Shown here: positions 34,564-43,408 of the stretch, piece after piece | Position numbering within the stretch: the first letter of the stretch is position 1 | How the letters are laid out: every line of letters begins with the position of its first letter | Source of the DNA: Pontibacillus chungwhensis | GTDB taxonomy: Bacteria; Bacillota; Bacilli; Bacillales; BH030062 | NCBI RefSeq assembly: GCF_030166655.1 | Contig: NZ_CP126446.1 | Coordinates: 2,728,001 to 2,792,000 of the forward strand | Reading direction: 5' to 3' | DNA: 64,000 nucleotides | Notes under the pieces: generated by a model | What the model saw: only the letters and a program-made list of their open reading frames with translations | Told to the model about the DNA's origin: nothing | Databases searched by the model: none | Program-made: the position numbers and the translations under genes

Positions 34564-35181
34564 TTATAAAAATGGGTTCATAACTTTCTCTTCTCCAACC
34601 GTCGTTCTACCACCATGCCCCGGATAGACTTTCGTGTCATCACCAAGAGATAATAGTTGGTCTTCTATACTTTCTTGAAGTGTTTTCATATCTCCCCCAG
34701 GTAGATCTGTACGTCCAATTCCTCCTTGAAATAACGTGTCACCTGCGATGACGAAGGATTGTTCTTTAAACCAAAATGAAACGCTTCCTGGCGAGTGTCC
34801 TGGTGTATGGCGAACTTCGAATGTAAAACCATCCATATTTATTGTGCCGAGTTCGATTAAATGATCCGCGTCTCGCGCTGTCACCTGCCCCATCTGGAAG
34901 AATTTCGATCCATTTAATTCTGGCTTCCCTAGCCAGTCTTCCTCTTCTTTATGTACATACACCGGAATACTGAAATGATCACGCACTTCATCTACTGCTC
35001 CGATGTGATCAAAATGAGCGTGCGTTAATAGAATGGCAACCGGAGAAATCTCTCTACGTTCTATCATTCGGATAAGCTTCTCTCCCTCACTGCCAGGGTC
35101 AATAATAAGCGCTTTCTTTTCTTGTTCAATGATATAACAATTTGTGCCTAAAGGCCCTAGTGGCAACTGTTCAACGTTCAT
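34564..35181 (-). CDS. yqgX: MBL-fold hydrolase YqgX
   Basis: A 205-residue metallo-beta-lactamase-fold protein of the glyoxalase II-like group. The zinc motif is LLTHAHFDHIGA near residue 55, and later ligands appear in RHTPGHSPGS, AGDTLF and VYPGHG. The ATG at 35181 follows AGGAGGA by 7 nt. It may hydrolyse a thioester such as a glutathione- or bacillithiol-linked compound; B. subtilis YqgX has been linked to methylglyoxal handling. Confidence 0.88.
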   Translation of the reverse strand: MNVEQLPLGPLGTNCYIIEQEKKALIIDPGSEGEKLIRMIERREISPVAILLTHAHFDHIGAVDEVRDHFSIPVYVHKEEEDWLGKPELNGSKFFQMGQVTARDADHLIELGTINMDGFTFEVRHTPGHSPGSVSFWFKEQSFVIAGDTLFQGGIGRTDLPGGDMKTLQESIEDQLLSLGDDTKVYPGHGGRTTVGEEKVMNPFL

Positions 35182-35346
35182 GTTCATTCCTCCTGAAAAA
35201 GTTTTCATAAACTGCATGTAACATCTCGACAAACACGCTAAAGTCGTTTAGAATGTATGAGGAGATAAGCTACGTTACATACTATTATAGTAGTAATTAA
35301 GCGCGTCGTCTAAGACGATCGATTCGATCAAAGGGGGTTAAGGAAT

Positions 35347-35529
35347 ATGGTATTAGCTATTATGTTGCTTGTCGTAACAATTCTATGTGCTCTTGCAGTA
35401 TTCCGCGAATTAAAAACGAACAATCTATTTGCTGTAGCTTTTGCTGGTATTTCTACTTTGGTGTTTGGATTCTTTTCCATTATGACGATTATTTCTCAGT
35501 TCACCAATTCCGGTGGCGGAGGTCATTAA
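35347..35529 (+). CDS. yqgW: YqgW, DUF2759 small membrane protein
   Basis: A 60-residue protein with two membrane segments (residues 3-20 and 28-50) and a Gly-rich end. It fits the DUF2759 (YqgW) family next to yqgX in bacilli. AAAGGGGGTTAAGGAAT precedes the ATG. Function unknown. Confidence 0.82.
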   Translation: MVLAIMLLVVTILCALAVFRELKTNNLFAVAFAGISTLVFGFFSIMTIISQFTNSGGGGH

Positions 35530-35550
35530 AGCTAAAGGACCTAATACGGC

Positions 35551-35581
35551 AAAAAAACCCTGCCTCTTGCAGGGTTTTTTT
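35551..35581. terminator. Bidirectional terminator between yqgW and fetB
   Basis: AAAAAACCCTGC / GCAGGGTTTTTT stem with a four- to five-base loop serves both converging genes. Confidence 0.9.
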
Positions 35582-36353
35582 ATTGGTCTATCTCCATATG
35601 TTTCAGCTGCATTTTATTTGTAAAGAAGTACTTATACATCATCAGCGTAATATAAATAGCACTCAACGAAACAGCCGAGAAAATGCTAAGTGAGATGACT
35701 AGCTGATACTTAATCGCCATAATTGGACTTACCCCGCCAAGAATTAATCCCGTCATCATACCCGGTAATTGAACAAGCCCAATCGTTTTTAACTTATCCA
35801 CATTCGGGATCAGAGAAGCTCCAAGGGTCCTCTGAATAATAATCTGAGAGGCTTCTTTAGGCTCAGCCCCAAGGGATAAAGCAGCCGTAAGTCTCCCCTC
35901 ATTTTCTTTAAACTCACTTTTTAACCTCTCTAGTGCTAATCCCATCGCAATCATACTATTGCCAATGACCATGCCACTCATTGGAATGACTTCATTTGGC
36001 GTAAATTCAATCATATCAAATAATAGCCACAGTCCAAGCACACCCACTTCAATAACAATTAAACCAATAAAAATAACGCCCAGAACAGACGGTAACCCCT
36101 TTCCTTTCTTTCGAGCGTGAAAACTAGCAACCGTAATCATCACCGAAAGCATAAAAGGGATTCCAATATAGGCTGGCAGGTCAAATAAAAAAGTCAGCAA
36201 GTAACCAATGGCAAATAACTGAATCGTCCCCCTGATGGATGACCAAATAATCCCTTTATTCAAACCCAATTGATAGTAGTAGGATAATGTTAAAGGAACA
36301 AGGACAAATACAACTAAAAAAAGTAGTGATTGATTTGATATCTCTGGTGACAT
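35580..36353 (-). CDS. fetB: ABC transporter permease, FetB/YbbM (UPF0014) family
   Basis: A 257-residue membrane protein with about seven hydrophobic segments and the UPF0014 hallmarks GMVIGNSMIAMGLALERL and GLVQLPGMMTGLILGGVSPIMAIKYQ. In Escherichia coli the FetAB pair exports iron; B. subtilis has YjkB/YjkA. It follows its ATPase by 27 bp and is absent from this position in B. subtilis, so this is an accessory insertion into the yqg arc. Its substrate is inferred from the family. Confidence 0.85.
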   Translation of the reverse strand: MSPEISNQSLLFLVVFVLVPLTLSYYYQLGLNKGIIWSSIRGTIQLFAIGYLLTFLFDLPAYIGIPFMLSVMITVASFHARKKGKGLPSVLGVIFIGLIVIEVGVLGLWLLFDMIEFTPNEVIPMSGMVIGNSMIAMGLALERLKSEFKENEGRLTAALSLGAEPKEASQIIIQRTLGASLIPNVDKLKTIGLVQLPGMMTGLILGGVSPIMAIKYQLVISLSIFSAVSLSAIYITLMMYKYFFTNKMQLKHMEIDQ

Positions 36354-36380
36354 GGATGATCCCTTCCCATTTAAGCCTCT

Positions 36381-37079
36381 TTAAGACATAAACGATGTTA
36401 GTTCTTCTGTTTTTGGATTTGATAGAAGGTCTTCGATATTGCCTTCTTCTACGATTTCTCCGTCTGCAAGAAAAATCCCTCGGCTCCCCAACCGCTTTGC
36501 CTGATCTAAATGGTGGGTCACCATAATTAACGTAACTCCTTGCTCAACGGCTAACCCTTCTAACACTTGTTCTATTTCCTCCGTTGTGTGCTGGTCCAAC
36601 GCACTAGTCGGCTCGTCAAGAAGCAAGACAGATGGTTTATTCGCTAGTGTTCGGGCAAGCGAAACCCTCTGCTGTTCTCCCCCGGATAGTTGATCTATCG
36701 CCCGGTTCAAATAGTCTAGTGGGAGTTGAACTGCTTCTAGTAACGATTTCGCATTCGAGTCTTTCCACTCTCCGTGTAAGGAGGGACCAAACTTCAAGTT
36801 ATCAAGAACAGTCCCCGGAAAAAGATTCGGAGCTTGCATAACAAGCCCAACTTGTTTCCGCAGCTCAATAATTCCATAATCCTGAAGGTTCTTCCCTAAA
36901 TACTGTATCGACCCTTCTTCAGGGTCACTTAACCGGTTAAAAAGGTGGAGGAGCGTACTCTTTCCAGCACCGGAAGGTCCAAAAAGCATCACATTCTCCC
37001 CTTTTTTCACTTTAAAATCCAACTGCTTTAAAGGGGACTTATTTACGTTTTTAAATATAAACAACGGTTCCTGTTCCAA
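36381..37079 (-). CDS. fetA: ABC transporter ATP-binding protein, FetA-type
   Basis: A 232-residue ABC ATPase with Walker A GPSGAGKST (residues 35-43), Q-loop VMQAPNLFPG, signature LSGGEQQRVSLARTL, Walker [13 protein letters not shown] and H-loop VTHH. It pairs with the FetB-like permease downstream; the two are probably one operon. An inverted repeat lies about 130-170 bp upstream. Confidence 0.88.
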   Translation of the reverse strand: MEQEPLFIFKNVNKSPLKQLDFKVKKGENVMLFGPSGAGKSTLLHLFNRLSDPEEGSIQYLGKNLQDYGIIELRKQVGLVMQAPNLFPGTVLDNLKFGPSLHGEWKDSNAKSLLEAVQLPLDYLNRAIDQLSGGEQQRVSLARTLANKPSVLLLDEPTSALDQHTTEEIEQVLEGLAVEQGVTLIMVTHHLDQAKRLGSRGIFLADGEIVEEGNIEDLLSNPKTEELTSFMS

Positions 37080-37209
37080 AAGTGTTCATCCTCCTGACCC
37101 GCTCACCAAACCATAGACTCTTTTCGTTCTAAAAATCCACAACCTTCCATTAAGTAAAGCCTCCCACCTGGTGAACATGTAATAGAAGACTGGGATCTCC
37201 CCTCTAGTA

Positions 37210-37249
37210 TAACCTCATGACGATCGTTTATAAGATCCTCATGAGGTTA
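37210..37249. repeat. Long inverted repeat upstream of fetA
   Basis: TAACCTCATGA / TCATGAGGTTA is a perfect 11-bp inverted repeat with an 18-nt spacer in the 260-bp region between fetA and the M14 peptidase gene. There is no T run, so a terminator is unlikely; an operator or RNA hairpin is possible. The rest of the region shows nothing recognisable. Confidence 0.5.
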
Positions 37250-37342
37250 TAGCATTCGCCGTACTTCAAGAGGTTGTTTCATAATCAAGAAAAGTATGAC
37301 ATTCCCACAAGGGGAAAGCAATGAATAACAGTCTAGGTAGTC

Positions 37343-38227
37343 TTATTCAAGAGGCACTGCCAGACTTACCGCACAAATTTCTTTTACTTTTTCCAAATGG
37401 ACAGGAAATGATGAAAGAGGAAGAGGATTGATGCCTCGCCCTATTTCAACGGTGTATCCCTCTCTCTTATACTCTTGTATAAACCAATCTTTATAACCTG
37501 CAAAGCTTTCAATCGTTCGAACAGGCAAGTAACCACTCTTTTTATAAAAGGCATCTACCGTTTTAGAGGATTGAACAGGCTCCATACCCTGATATCCCCA
37601 GTAAACGACTTCTCCTTGAGAATGAAAGGCTAACACCCGATCGAAATCCCGTTTTTTTGTAAGCATAACCATCGCCTGTGCCTCAGGTTCAGTCAATGGT
37701 TGTTCTCCAGGATAATCCCTGAAAGAAGGTTGTTTAGGCTTTCTTGCTCTCTCCCATTCCCATCTTGCAGGAAATTGATTATTTAAATCCACCCCTCTGA
37801 TATTCCCTTTCCAGGGTGTAAATGTTTGATTGATTCCATTCATTTTTGCGAACTCACTAGGGTCGCTTCCATGCGGCGGGCCATGCATCACAAGGTCTAC
37901 ACCATCAGGATTCACCATAGGAACTACGGAGAGCCTTGTTTGTGAAAACAGCTCTCTTGCTTTCACCTCACCAAAGACACCATCATGGTTAATTGCTTTC
38001 ACATATTGTCTGACTACATCCATTAAAACCGCACTTGTCATCCATTCATTGGCATGAAAGGATCCATTCCAATGAATAGATGCAGGCCCTTTTCCAATTG
38101 TTAATTCATAAATGGGTTGACCAAGCACCGAGTAGCCGATTATTTCCTTGGTGACAAAGGTGGCGTACTTAGTTACCTCACCTATTTCTTCTTCTAACGC
38201 CTTAGAATCATAAGGATACCTCATCAT
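37343..38227 (-). CDS. M14 zinc carboxypeptidase/gamma-D-glutamyl endopeptidase (YqgT-like)
   Basis: A 294-residue M14-family metallopeptidase. The zinc ligands are His58 and Glu61 (SFHANEW) and His202 (AFHSQGE), and the catalytic Glu is Glu261 (TVEIGRG). It is at the position of B. subtilis yqgT and resembles gamma-D-glutamyl-L-diamino acid peptidases, which cleave spore or cell-wall peptides. Unlike the longer YqgT/endopeptidase I proteins, it lacks the N-terminal LysM repeats and any signal peptide, so it probably acts in the cytosol or mother cell on muropeptides. Confidence 0.85.
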   Translation of the reverse strand: MMRYPYDSKALEEEIGEVTKYATFVTKEIIGYSVLGQPIYELTIGKGPASIHWNGSFHANEWMTSAVLMDVVRQYVKAINHDGVFGEVKARELFSQTRLSVVPMVNPDGVDLVMHGPPHGSDPSEFAKMNGINQTFTPWKGNIRGVDLNNQFPARWEWERARKPKQPSFRDYPGEQPLTEPEAQAMVMLTKKRDFDRVLAFHSQGEVVYWGYQGMEPVQSSKTVDAFYKKSGYLPVRTIESFAGYKDWFIQEYKREGYTVEIGRGINPLPLSSFPVHLEKVKEICAVSLAVPLE

Positions 38228-38374
38228 TCTCCCCCTCTTTAGAATCTAAGCCTATTTATTACTCAAGTCCTATCATCTTCTGAATCCTAATAAGATTGAA
38301 GGCATGATTAGAGAACCCTAACCTCTTCTTACTTTATTCTACCACCCCTATTAGAATGAAGCCTCACTATAAAA

Positions 38375-38404
38375 AAGGTACTTCTGCATGTGCAGAAGTA
38401 CCTT
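38375..38404 (-). terminator. Terminator of the LTA synthase gene
   Basis: AAGGTACTTCTGCA / TGCAGAAGTACCTT forms a perfect 14-bp stem with a T run on the minus strand, 6 bp past the stop. Confidence 0.88.
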
Positions 38405-38409
38405 ATTCG

Positions 38410-40296
38410 TTAGTTTTTATCTTCTTTATCTTTTTCATCGGCTACCGTTCCGTTTTGAAAATCGTAAAAGCGGAATAGGTCACCATAAACAATTTGGTCT
38501 GAGTAATCAAGTTCTTGTTGAGCCTTTTTCTGTAGAGGTTCACAAGAATCCCCTTCTAGCTCTTCACCTGATTCACGGTCATAGCAATGGCCGCTTGCAT
38601 ACAAGTAGTCCTCTGTAATAAAGCTTCCATCTCTTAATACAACGAAAGGATCAACATCATCAGTAAAGAGATCTGTACCAAATTCGATATCTCCGCCCGT
38701 ATCAATTCCTAACATACTTAAGATGGTTGGCTTCACATCCATCTGGCCACTAGGTTTAGAGATGACTTTATTTCCTTCATGCCCTGGAATATGAATAAAG
38801 AATGGTACACGTTGAAGCTGTGTATGTTCATAAGGGGTAATTTCTTTCCCCAGGAACTGAGACATCGCATTATTGTGGTATTCACTAATACCATAGTGAT
38901 CCCCGTAAATAACGATGATGCTATCTTTATAAAGCCCTTCATCTTTTAGCTTTTGGAAGAACTTCTCGATCGATTCATCCATATAACGCACTGTAGTAAA
39001 GTACTGATTGAGTGTTTTAGAACTAGAATCATATTTGTCAATATGCTGGTCTTCCTCAGGAAGTTCAAAAGGAAAATGGTTCGTAAGTGTAATGAACTTC
39101 GCATAATAAGGCTCTTCTAAATCTTTAAGCTTATCGACTCCCTGGTCGAAGAATGCTTTATCATCTAAGCCCCACCCAATTGTATTCTCTGGTGTAACAT
39201 CGAAGCTTTCTTCACCAAAGAATTGATCATATTCTAATGAATCATACATGACGTCACGGTTCCAGAAACTTTTGTTGTTTGCGTGATAAACGGCTGAATG
39301 GTATCCATTTTCGCCCACGATCTCAGGCACAGCATTAAACTCATTTTGCGAATGAGTAAAGAAAACGGCTCCTCGACCAAGGGGGTATAGCGAGTTCTCT
39401 ACTACAAACTCAGAGTCTGAAGTCTTCCCTTGTTCGGTTTGGTGATAGAAGTTTTCAAAGTAATAGCTATCATCAATGAGATCGTTTAAAAATGGTGTGA
39501 TCTCTTTTCCGTTAATCTTCTTATTGATCACAAAGCTCTGTAAAGATTCGGCAGAGATATAAATGACATTTTTCCCTTCCGCGATTCCTTCAAGCTCGGA
39601 TTCTTGTTTACTTTTCACTTCATTTTGAACATAGTCACGAATGTCACTCATTTCACTTCCATCTGCTAAAACGCGCTGCGCTTTTGTTTTGGAGTGAAGC
39701 GCTACATCATAAATATGATAGTTAAACACACCGATATTCTTCACTAAGTATTCACGGTCAAACGTGCGCTGGAACAACATCGGACGTTCAATTTCTGCAA
39801 GGACAAAGTTTGTCATAACGAGCACAATCGCAATACCAGCTGCTTTAAATTTCATTCCCTTAAAGCGTGGTTGCGCGTCCACCGCTACACGCTTACTCAG
39901 ATAGTAAACAATAGCTACATCAACGAATAATAATAGGTCAGTAGCGTAAACTAACCCCAATATACTAGACCCTAAATCACCCACATTGTTCGTTTGGAAC
40001 AATACCGGTATGGTTAAGAAATCTGTAAACGACCGGTAGTATAGGACATTAAAGTATAGGACAAGAGTCATTAAGAGTGATAAGTGCTTAATATACTTGA
40101 TTTGTCTTTCTGGCTTCAGTAATACAACAAATGTAAAGAATAATACAGCTGTTGCAAATGGATTAATAATTAAAATGATCTCTTGTAGGAAGTTCTCAAT
40201 AGAGAGATCAAAAATAAAACGATATACAAAATATGTTTTAACACCAAAAAGCAAAGCAGCAACCAGATATAATGGAAGTGACTTCCTTTGCAACAT
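38410..40296 (-). CDS. yqgS: Lipoteichoic acid synthase family protein (YqgS-like)
   Basis: A 628-residue LTA synthase. Five membrane segments occupy residues 1-170, followed by an extracellular sulfatase-fold domain. Metal and nucleophile residues are visible: Glu250 (YISAES), Thr292 (GKTSDSEF) and the later GDHYG. It polymerises glycerol phosphate from phosphatidylglycerol on the outside of the membrane. The position between yqgT and glcK points to YqgS among the LtaS paralogues. It is preceded by a 300-bp region. Confidence 0.92.
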   Translation of the reverse strand: MLQRKSLPLYLVAALLFGVKTYFVYRFIFDLSIENFLQEIILIINPFATAVLFFTFVVLLKPERQIKYIKHLSLLMTLVLYFNVLYYRSFTDFLTIPVLFQTNNVGDLGSSILGLVYATDLLLFVDVAIVYYLSKRVAVDAQPRFKGMKFKAAGIAIVLVMTNFVLAEIERPMLFQRTFDREYLVKNIGVFNYHIYDVALHSKTKAQRVLADGSEMSDIRDYVQNEVKSKQESELEGIAEGKNVIYISAESLQSFVINKKINGKEITPFLNDLIDDSYYFENFYHQTEQGKTSDSEFVVENSLYPLGRGAVFFTHSQNEFNAVPEIVGENGYHSAVYHANNKSFWNRDVMYDSLEYDQFFGEESFDVTPENTIGWGLDDKAFFDQGVDKLKDLEEPYYAKFITLTNHFPFELPEEDQHIDKYDSSSKTLNQYFTTVRYMDESIEKFFQKLKDEGLYKDSIIVIYGDHYGISEYHNNAMSQFLGKEITPYEHTQLQRVPFFIHIPGHEGNKVISKPSGQMDVKPTILSMLGIDTGGDIEFGTDLFTDDVDPFVVLRDGSFITEDYLYASGHCYDRESGEELEGDSCEPLQKKAQQELDYSDQIVYGDLFRFYDFQNGTVADEKDKEDKN

Positions 40297-40574
40297 ATTC
40301 CTTTCCTCCTCGTTCTTTAAATATTCTATTGTTGAGTTCTCATTTCATTCGAATGAATACCTAATACATTTAAATTCCACTTTCTACAGTATTCTAAACA
40401 ACCACTAGTCTATATGACGGTTATGATACCATAAAAGTTTCAAATATGATTAACTAATTTTTTACATACAATTTAAAAGGTATTCACACAAATAGACGGA
40501 TATGAATAAAACATCCCTACACGACAAATAGAATTTGTTCAATTTCTCTAACATTTTCTCTTCATACACAGTAA
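40297..40574. other. Intergenic region between yqgS and glcK
   Basis: AT-rich leader of the LTA synthase gene. It contains no open frame with a ribosome site and no clear structure apart from the glcK terminator at its right end. Confidence 0.5.
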
Positions 40575-40601
40575 AATCCTGTAACAAATGGTTACAGGAT
40601 T
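40575..40601 (-). terminator. Terminator of yqgQ-glcK
   Basis: AATCCTGTAAC / GTTACAGGATT forms an 11-bp stem just past the glcK stop; only a short T stretch follows on the minus strand. Confidence 0.75.
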
Positions 40602-40623
40602 CATTGGAATTCTCTTGTCTCAT

Positions 40624-41583
40624 TTATTGGCGTGCCAAGTAAGCGGCACCTATGACACCTGCATCGTTACCGAGAGATGCTATTACAAATTCTACAGCGC
40701 TTCCGGTACGCTGTAAAGTAAATCTATCAAACTTCGAGCGTAGTGGCTCTAATAGTTGGTCTCCGGCTTTTGAAACTCCTCCCCCGATTACGATCTTAGA
40801 AGGGTTAATGGCAATGGCCATATTAGAGATCGCTAGCCCTAATACATTTGTAACATGATCAATAATTTCTTTTGCTAACTCGTCTCCGTCTGCTGCAGCT
40901 TCAAAGACATCTCTCGCTGATATTTCTCCAGATTGATCATACTGTTCTTTTAAGGATGTGCTACGACCTTGTTCAATTCCATCGAGAGCAGAACGAGCAA
41001 TGCCTGTAGCAGAAGCTTCCGTTTCAAGACAACCTGTGCGCCCACAATTACAATGTCTACCTCCGTTGGCTATCACTGTCATATGACCAAGCTCTGCAAC
41101 CGTTCCATTTGCCCCGTGCAGCAGTTCACCATTTGCAATAATGCCACCGCCAACGCCGGTACCTAGTGTATAGGCAAGTAAGTCTTCAGCCTTGTCTCCT
41201 GCACCTTTCCAATACTCTCCAAGCGCAGCTAGATTGGCATCGTTTTCGATTCGAACATTGTAGCCCGTTGCCTCCCCTAAGAGCTTACTTAAAGGTACAT
41301 CTTTCCAACCACCGATATTTACGGCTTCATAAACGATCCCTTCTTCTAAGCTAATATATCCTGGGGCACCTGCACCAATCCCCTTAAAATCTTCATGGGA
41401 CAAATCTAACTTTCGCTGTTCATTCCGGATGGATGTGGCTATATCTTCTACCATTCCTTCAGGTCCGCCTTCTACCACAGTCGGGATCTCCCACTTATGA
41501 ATAATTTCCCCATCATATGTAACGAAAGCCAATTTAACAGTTGTGCCTCCGATATCGATTCCAATTACGTTTTGTTGTTCCAT
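40624..41583 (-). CDS. glcK: ROK-family glucokinase
   Basis: A 319-residue ROK-family kinase phosphorylating glucose with ATP. The phosphate motif is GIDIGGTTVKLAF at the N-terminus; the glucose-binding ENDANLAALGEYW, the zinc motif CNCGRTGCLETEAS and GGGVSKAG are present. A GTG at 41598 could be an earlier start, but the ATG at 41583 gives the family length. It overlaps or abuts the stop of yqgQ, so translation may be coupled. Confidence 0.94.
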   Translation of the reverse strand: MEQQNVIGIDIGGTTVKLAFVTYDGEIIHKWEIPTVVEGGPEGMVEDIATSIRNEQRKLDLSHEDFKGIGAGAPGYISLEEGIVYEAVNIGGWKDVPLSKLLGEATGYNVRIENDANLAALGEYWKGAGDKAEDLLAYTLGTGVGGGIIANGELLHGANGTVAELGHMTVIANGGRHCNCGRTGCLETEASATGIARSALDGIEQGRSTSLKEQYDQSGEISARDVFEAAADGDELAKEIIDHVTNVLGLAISNMAIAINPSKIVIGGGVSKAGDQLLEPLRSKFDRFTLQRTGSAVEFVIASLGNDAGVIGAAYLARQ

Positions 41584-41587
41584 GTCC

Positions 41588-41797
41588 TCACCCTTCACCT
41601 CTGGCTTTTCGAACTTTAGTCATTTCTTGACGAAGTAGGAGCATCGCCATTTGAAAATCCTGGTCGGATACAAACTGCGACTTGTATAATTCTCGCATTT
41701 CCATTTCCATTAATTCCAAATCAGCTAATCGATCTCCAATATAAATTACAGTTCCATATTTCATTAATAATTTTTGTATATCATAAATGGACTTCAT
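41588..41797 (-). CDS. yqgQ: YqgQ, DUF910 protein
   Basis: A 69-residue protein matching YqgQ (MKSIYDIQKLLMKYGTVIYIGDRLADLELMEMEMRELY), a small helical bundle thought to bind nucleic acid. The ATG at 41797 is preferred by its distance to GGTGAT. It precedes glcK as in B. subtilis. Confidence 0.9.
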   Translation of the reverse strand: MKSIYDIQKLLMKYGTVIYIGDRLADLELMEMEMRELYKSQFVSDQDFQMAMLLLRQEMTKVRKARGEG

Positions 41798-41887
41798 ATT
41801 CATCACCACTTTTATTATAGCAAGCGCTTCCTATAAAAGAAATAAGGAATCCTTACGAGTTACCACAACATAAAGAAACCCTGACCA

Positions 41888-43342
41888 TTAACGGTCAGGG
41901 TCCTGTGGATGCAGAAAAGCAGGGCGTCGATTTTTGAGCGGCATTGGTGAGCGTAAAATTACATCACGAAACGCTCGGTACGAGAAAGGTAAAAATGGCC
42001 AAAGATAAGCCGTTTTAAATGTATTCAAACTTGCTAAATACAAAATCCAAATCGTCGTGCCAATCACAAACCCTTTTACTTCAAATAGCGCTGTGACAAC
42101 TAAGAGCCCAAGCCTCGTTAAACGATTGGCCAGACTGAGTTCATAGCTTGGTGTACAATACGTACCGATTACGGCTGCAGCCAGGTAGAGAACAACTTCA
42201 TTTGAAAACAATCCTACCTGAATGGCAACTTGCCCGATTAAAATAGCCGCTACTAAGCCAAGGGCTGTAGCCAATGCTGATGGCGTATGAATAGCAGCCA
42301 TCCTTAACGTATCAATCCCAATCTCCGCAATTAAAAATTGGACAATAAGTGGCAAGACTCCTAATTCTGTAGGGCCAATATACTTTAAATGTTCAGGCAA
42401 TAAGGTCGTATCAATTGAAAATAGATAATATAAAGGTAAAACAAATAACGATGCGAGAACAGCGAAGAAACGAACAAAACGTAAATAGGCCCCAACGGAA
42501 GGCTTTTGCCTATACTCCTCAGCGTGCTGTAAGTGATGCCAAAATGTAGCCGGTGTAATCATGACACTTGGCGAGCCATCGATCATTATAAGTATATGGC
42601 CTTCATATATGTGAGCCGCTGCTGTATCGGGTCTCTCCGTATATCGAATCGTCGGGTAAGGGCTCCAGTGTCTGCCACTTAAGAATTCCTCAACGGTCTT
42701 CTCAGCCATTGGTAATCCATCGGTATCAATCATCTGCAAGGTATCTTTTAAGTGTTGGACTTTATCCATGTCAGCAACGTCTTCTAAATAGCACAGGCAG
42801 ACATCTGTCTTTGAACGGCGTCCAATCTGTAAATATTCCATACGCAATGAACGATCCCGCACTCGTCTTCTTGTTAAAGCGGTGTTAAAGATAATTGTTT
42901 CCACATACCCATCCCTTGAGCCCCTCACCACACGTTCAATATCAGGCTCCTGAGGACCACGTACAGGGTATGTCCTGGCATCAATCATAATAATCTTATC
43001 GTCAATGCCTTCTACAACTAAAGCTGTTGGACCAGCAAGCACCCAATCCGTCGCTTCATTTAGATCTGTTTTATGACCAAGTTCGACGTACGGGAGGTGT
43101 GTACGCAACAACTTCTCAAAGGGATTTGGCTCTAATTGTTCCGGTTCAAGCTGGGATAAGAGCTTCATTAAATAATGAAGAATCTCATCTTTAACAAAAC
43201 CGTCAATCATAAAGAGGGCCATTCTTCTCCCGGCATACTCCAGATCAAGCTGAATCACGTCAAAGCTTTTATCAACGCCCAGCCTCTCCTTCATATATTG
43301 AATATTATCATCATAGTTGTTAAACATCGGCTGCTTTTCCAT
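41888..43342 (-). CDS. spoVAF: SpoVAF/GerA-A family spore membrane protein
   Basis: A 484-residue member of the GerA A-subunit family. The cytoplasmic N-terminal domain has MALFMIDGFVKDEILHYLM, PVRGPQEPDIERVVRGSRDGYVETI and NTALTRRRVRDRSL; the membrane part (from about residue 280) has four to five helices and SPSVMITPATFWHHLQH. The overall form is closest to SpoVAF, which modulates germinant receptor channels in the spore inner membrane. In B. subtilis spoVAF lies in the spoVA operon, so this is an orphan copy. Confidence 0.82.
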   Translation of the reverse strand: MEKQPMFNNYDDNIQYMKERLGVDKSFDVIQLDLEYAGRRMALFMIDGFVKDEILHYLMKLLSQLEPEQLEPNPFEKLLRTHLPYVELGHKTDLNEATDWVLAGPTALVVEGIDDKIIMIDARTYPVRGPQEPDIERVVRGSRDGYVETIIFNTALTRRRVRDRSLRMEYLQIGRRSKTDVCLCYLEDVADMDKVQHLKDTLQMIDTDGLPMAEKTVEEFLSGRHWSPYPTIRYTERPDTAAAHIYEGHILIMIDGSPSVMITPATFWHHLQHAEEYRQKPSVGAYLRFVRFFAVLASLFVLPLYYLFSIDTTLLPEHLKYIGPTELGVLPLIVQFLIAEIGIDTLRMAAIHTPSALATALGLVAAILIGQVAIQVGLFSNEVVLYLAAAVIGTYCTPSYELSLANRLTRLGLLVVTALFEVKGFVIGTTIWILYLASLNTFKTAYLWPFLPFSYRAFRDVILRSPMPLKNRRPAFLHPQDPDR

Positions 43343-43408
43343 TTCATCACCTAGCTTTATAAAGGTCTAACCTCATTTTGTGCACAAACCTTTATAAGCA
43401 TACACAAA

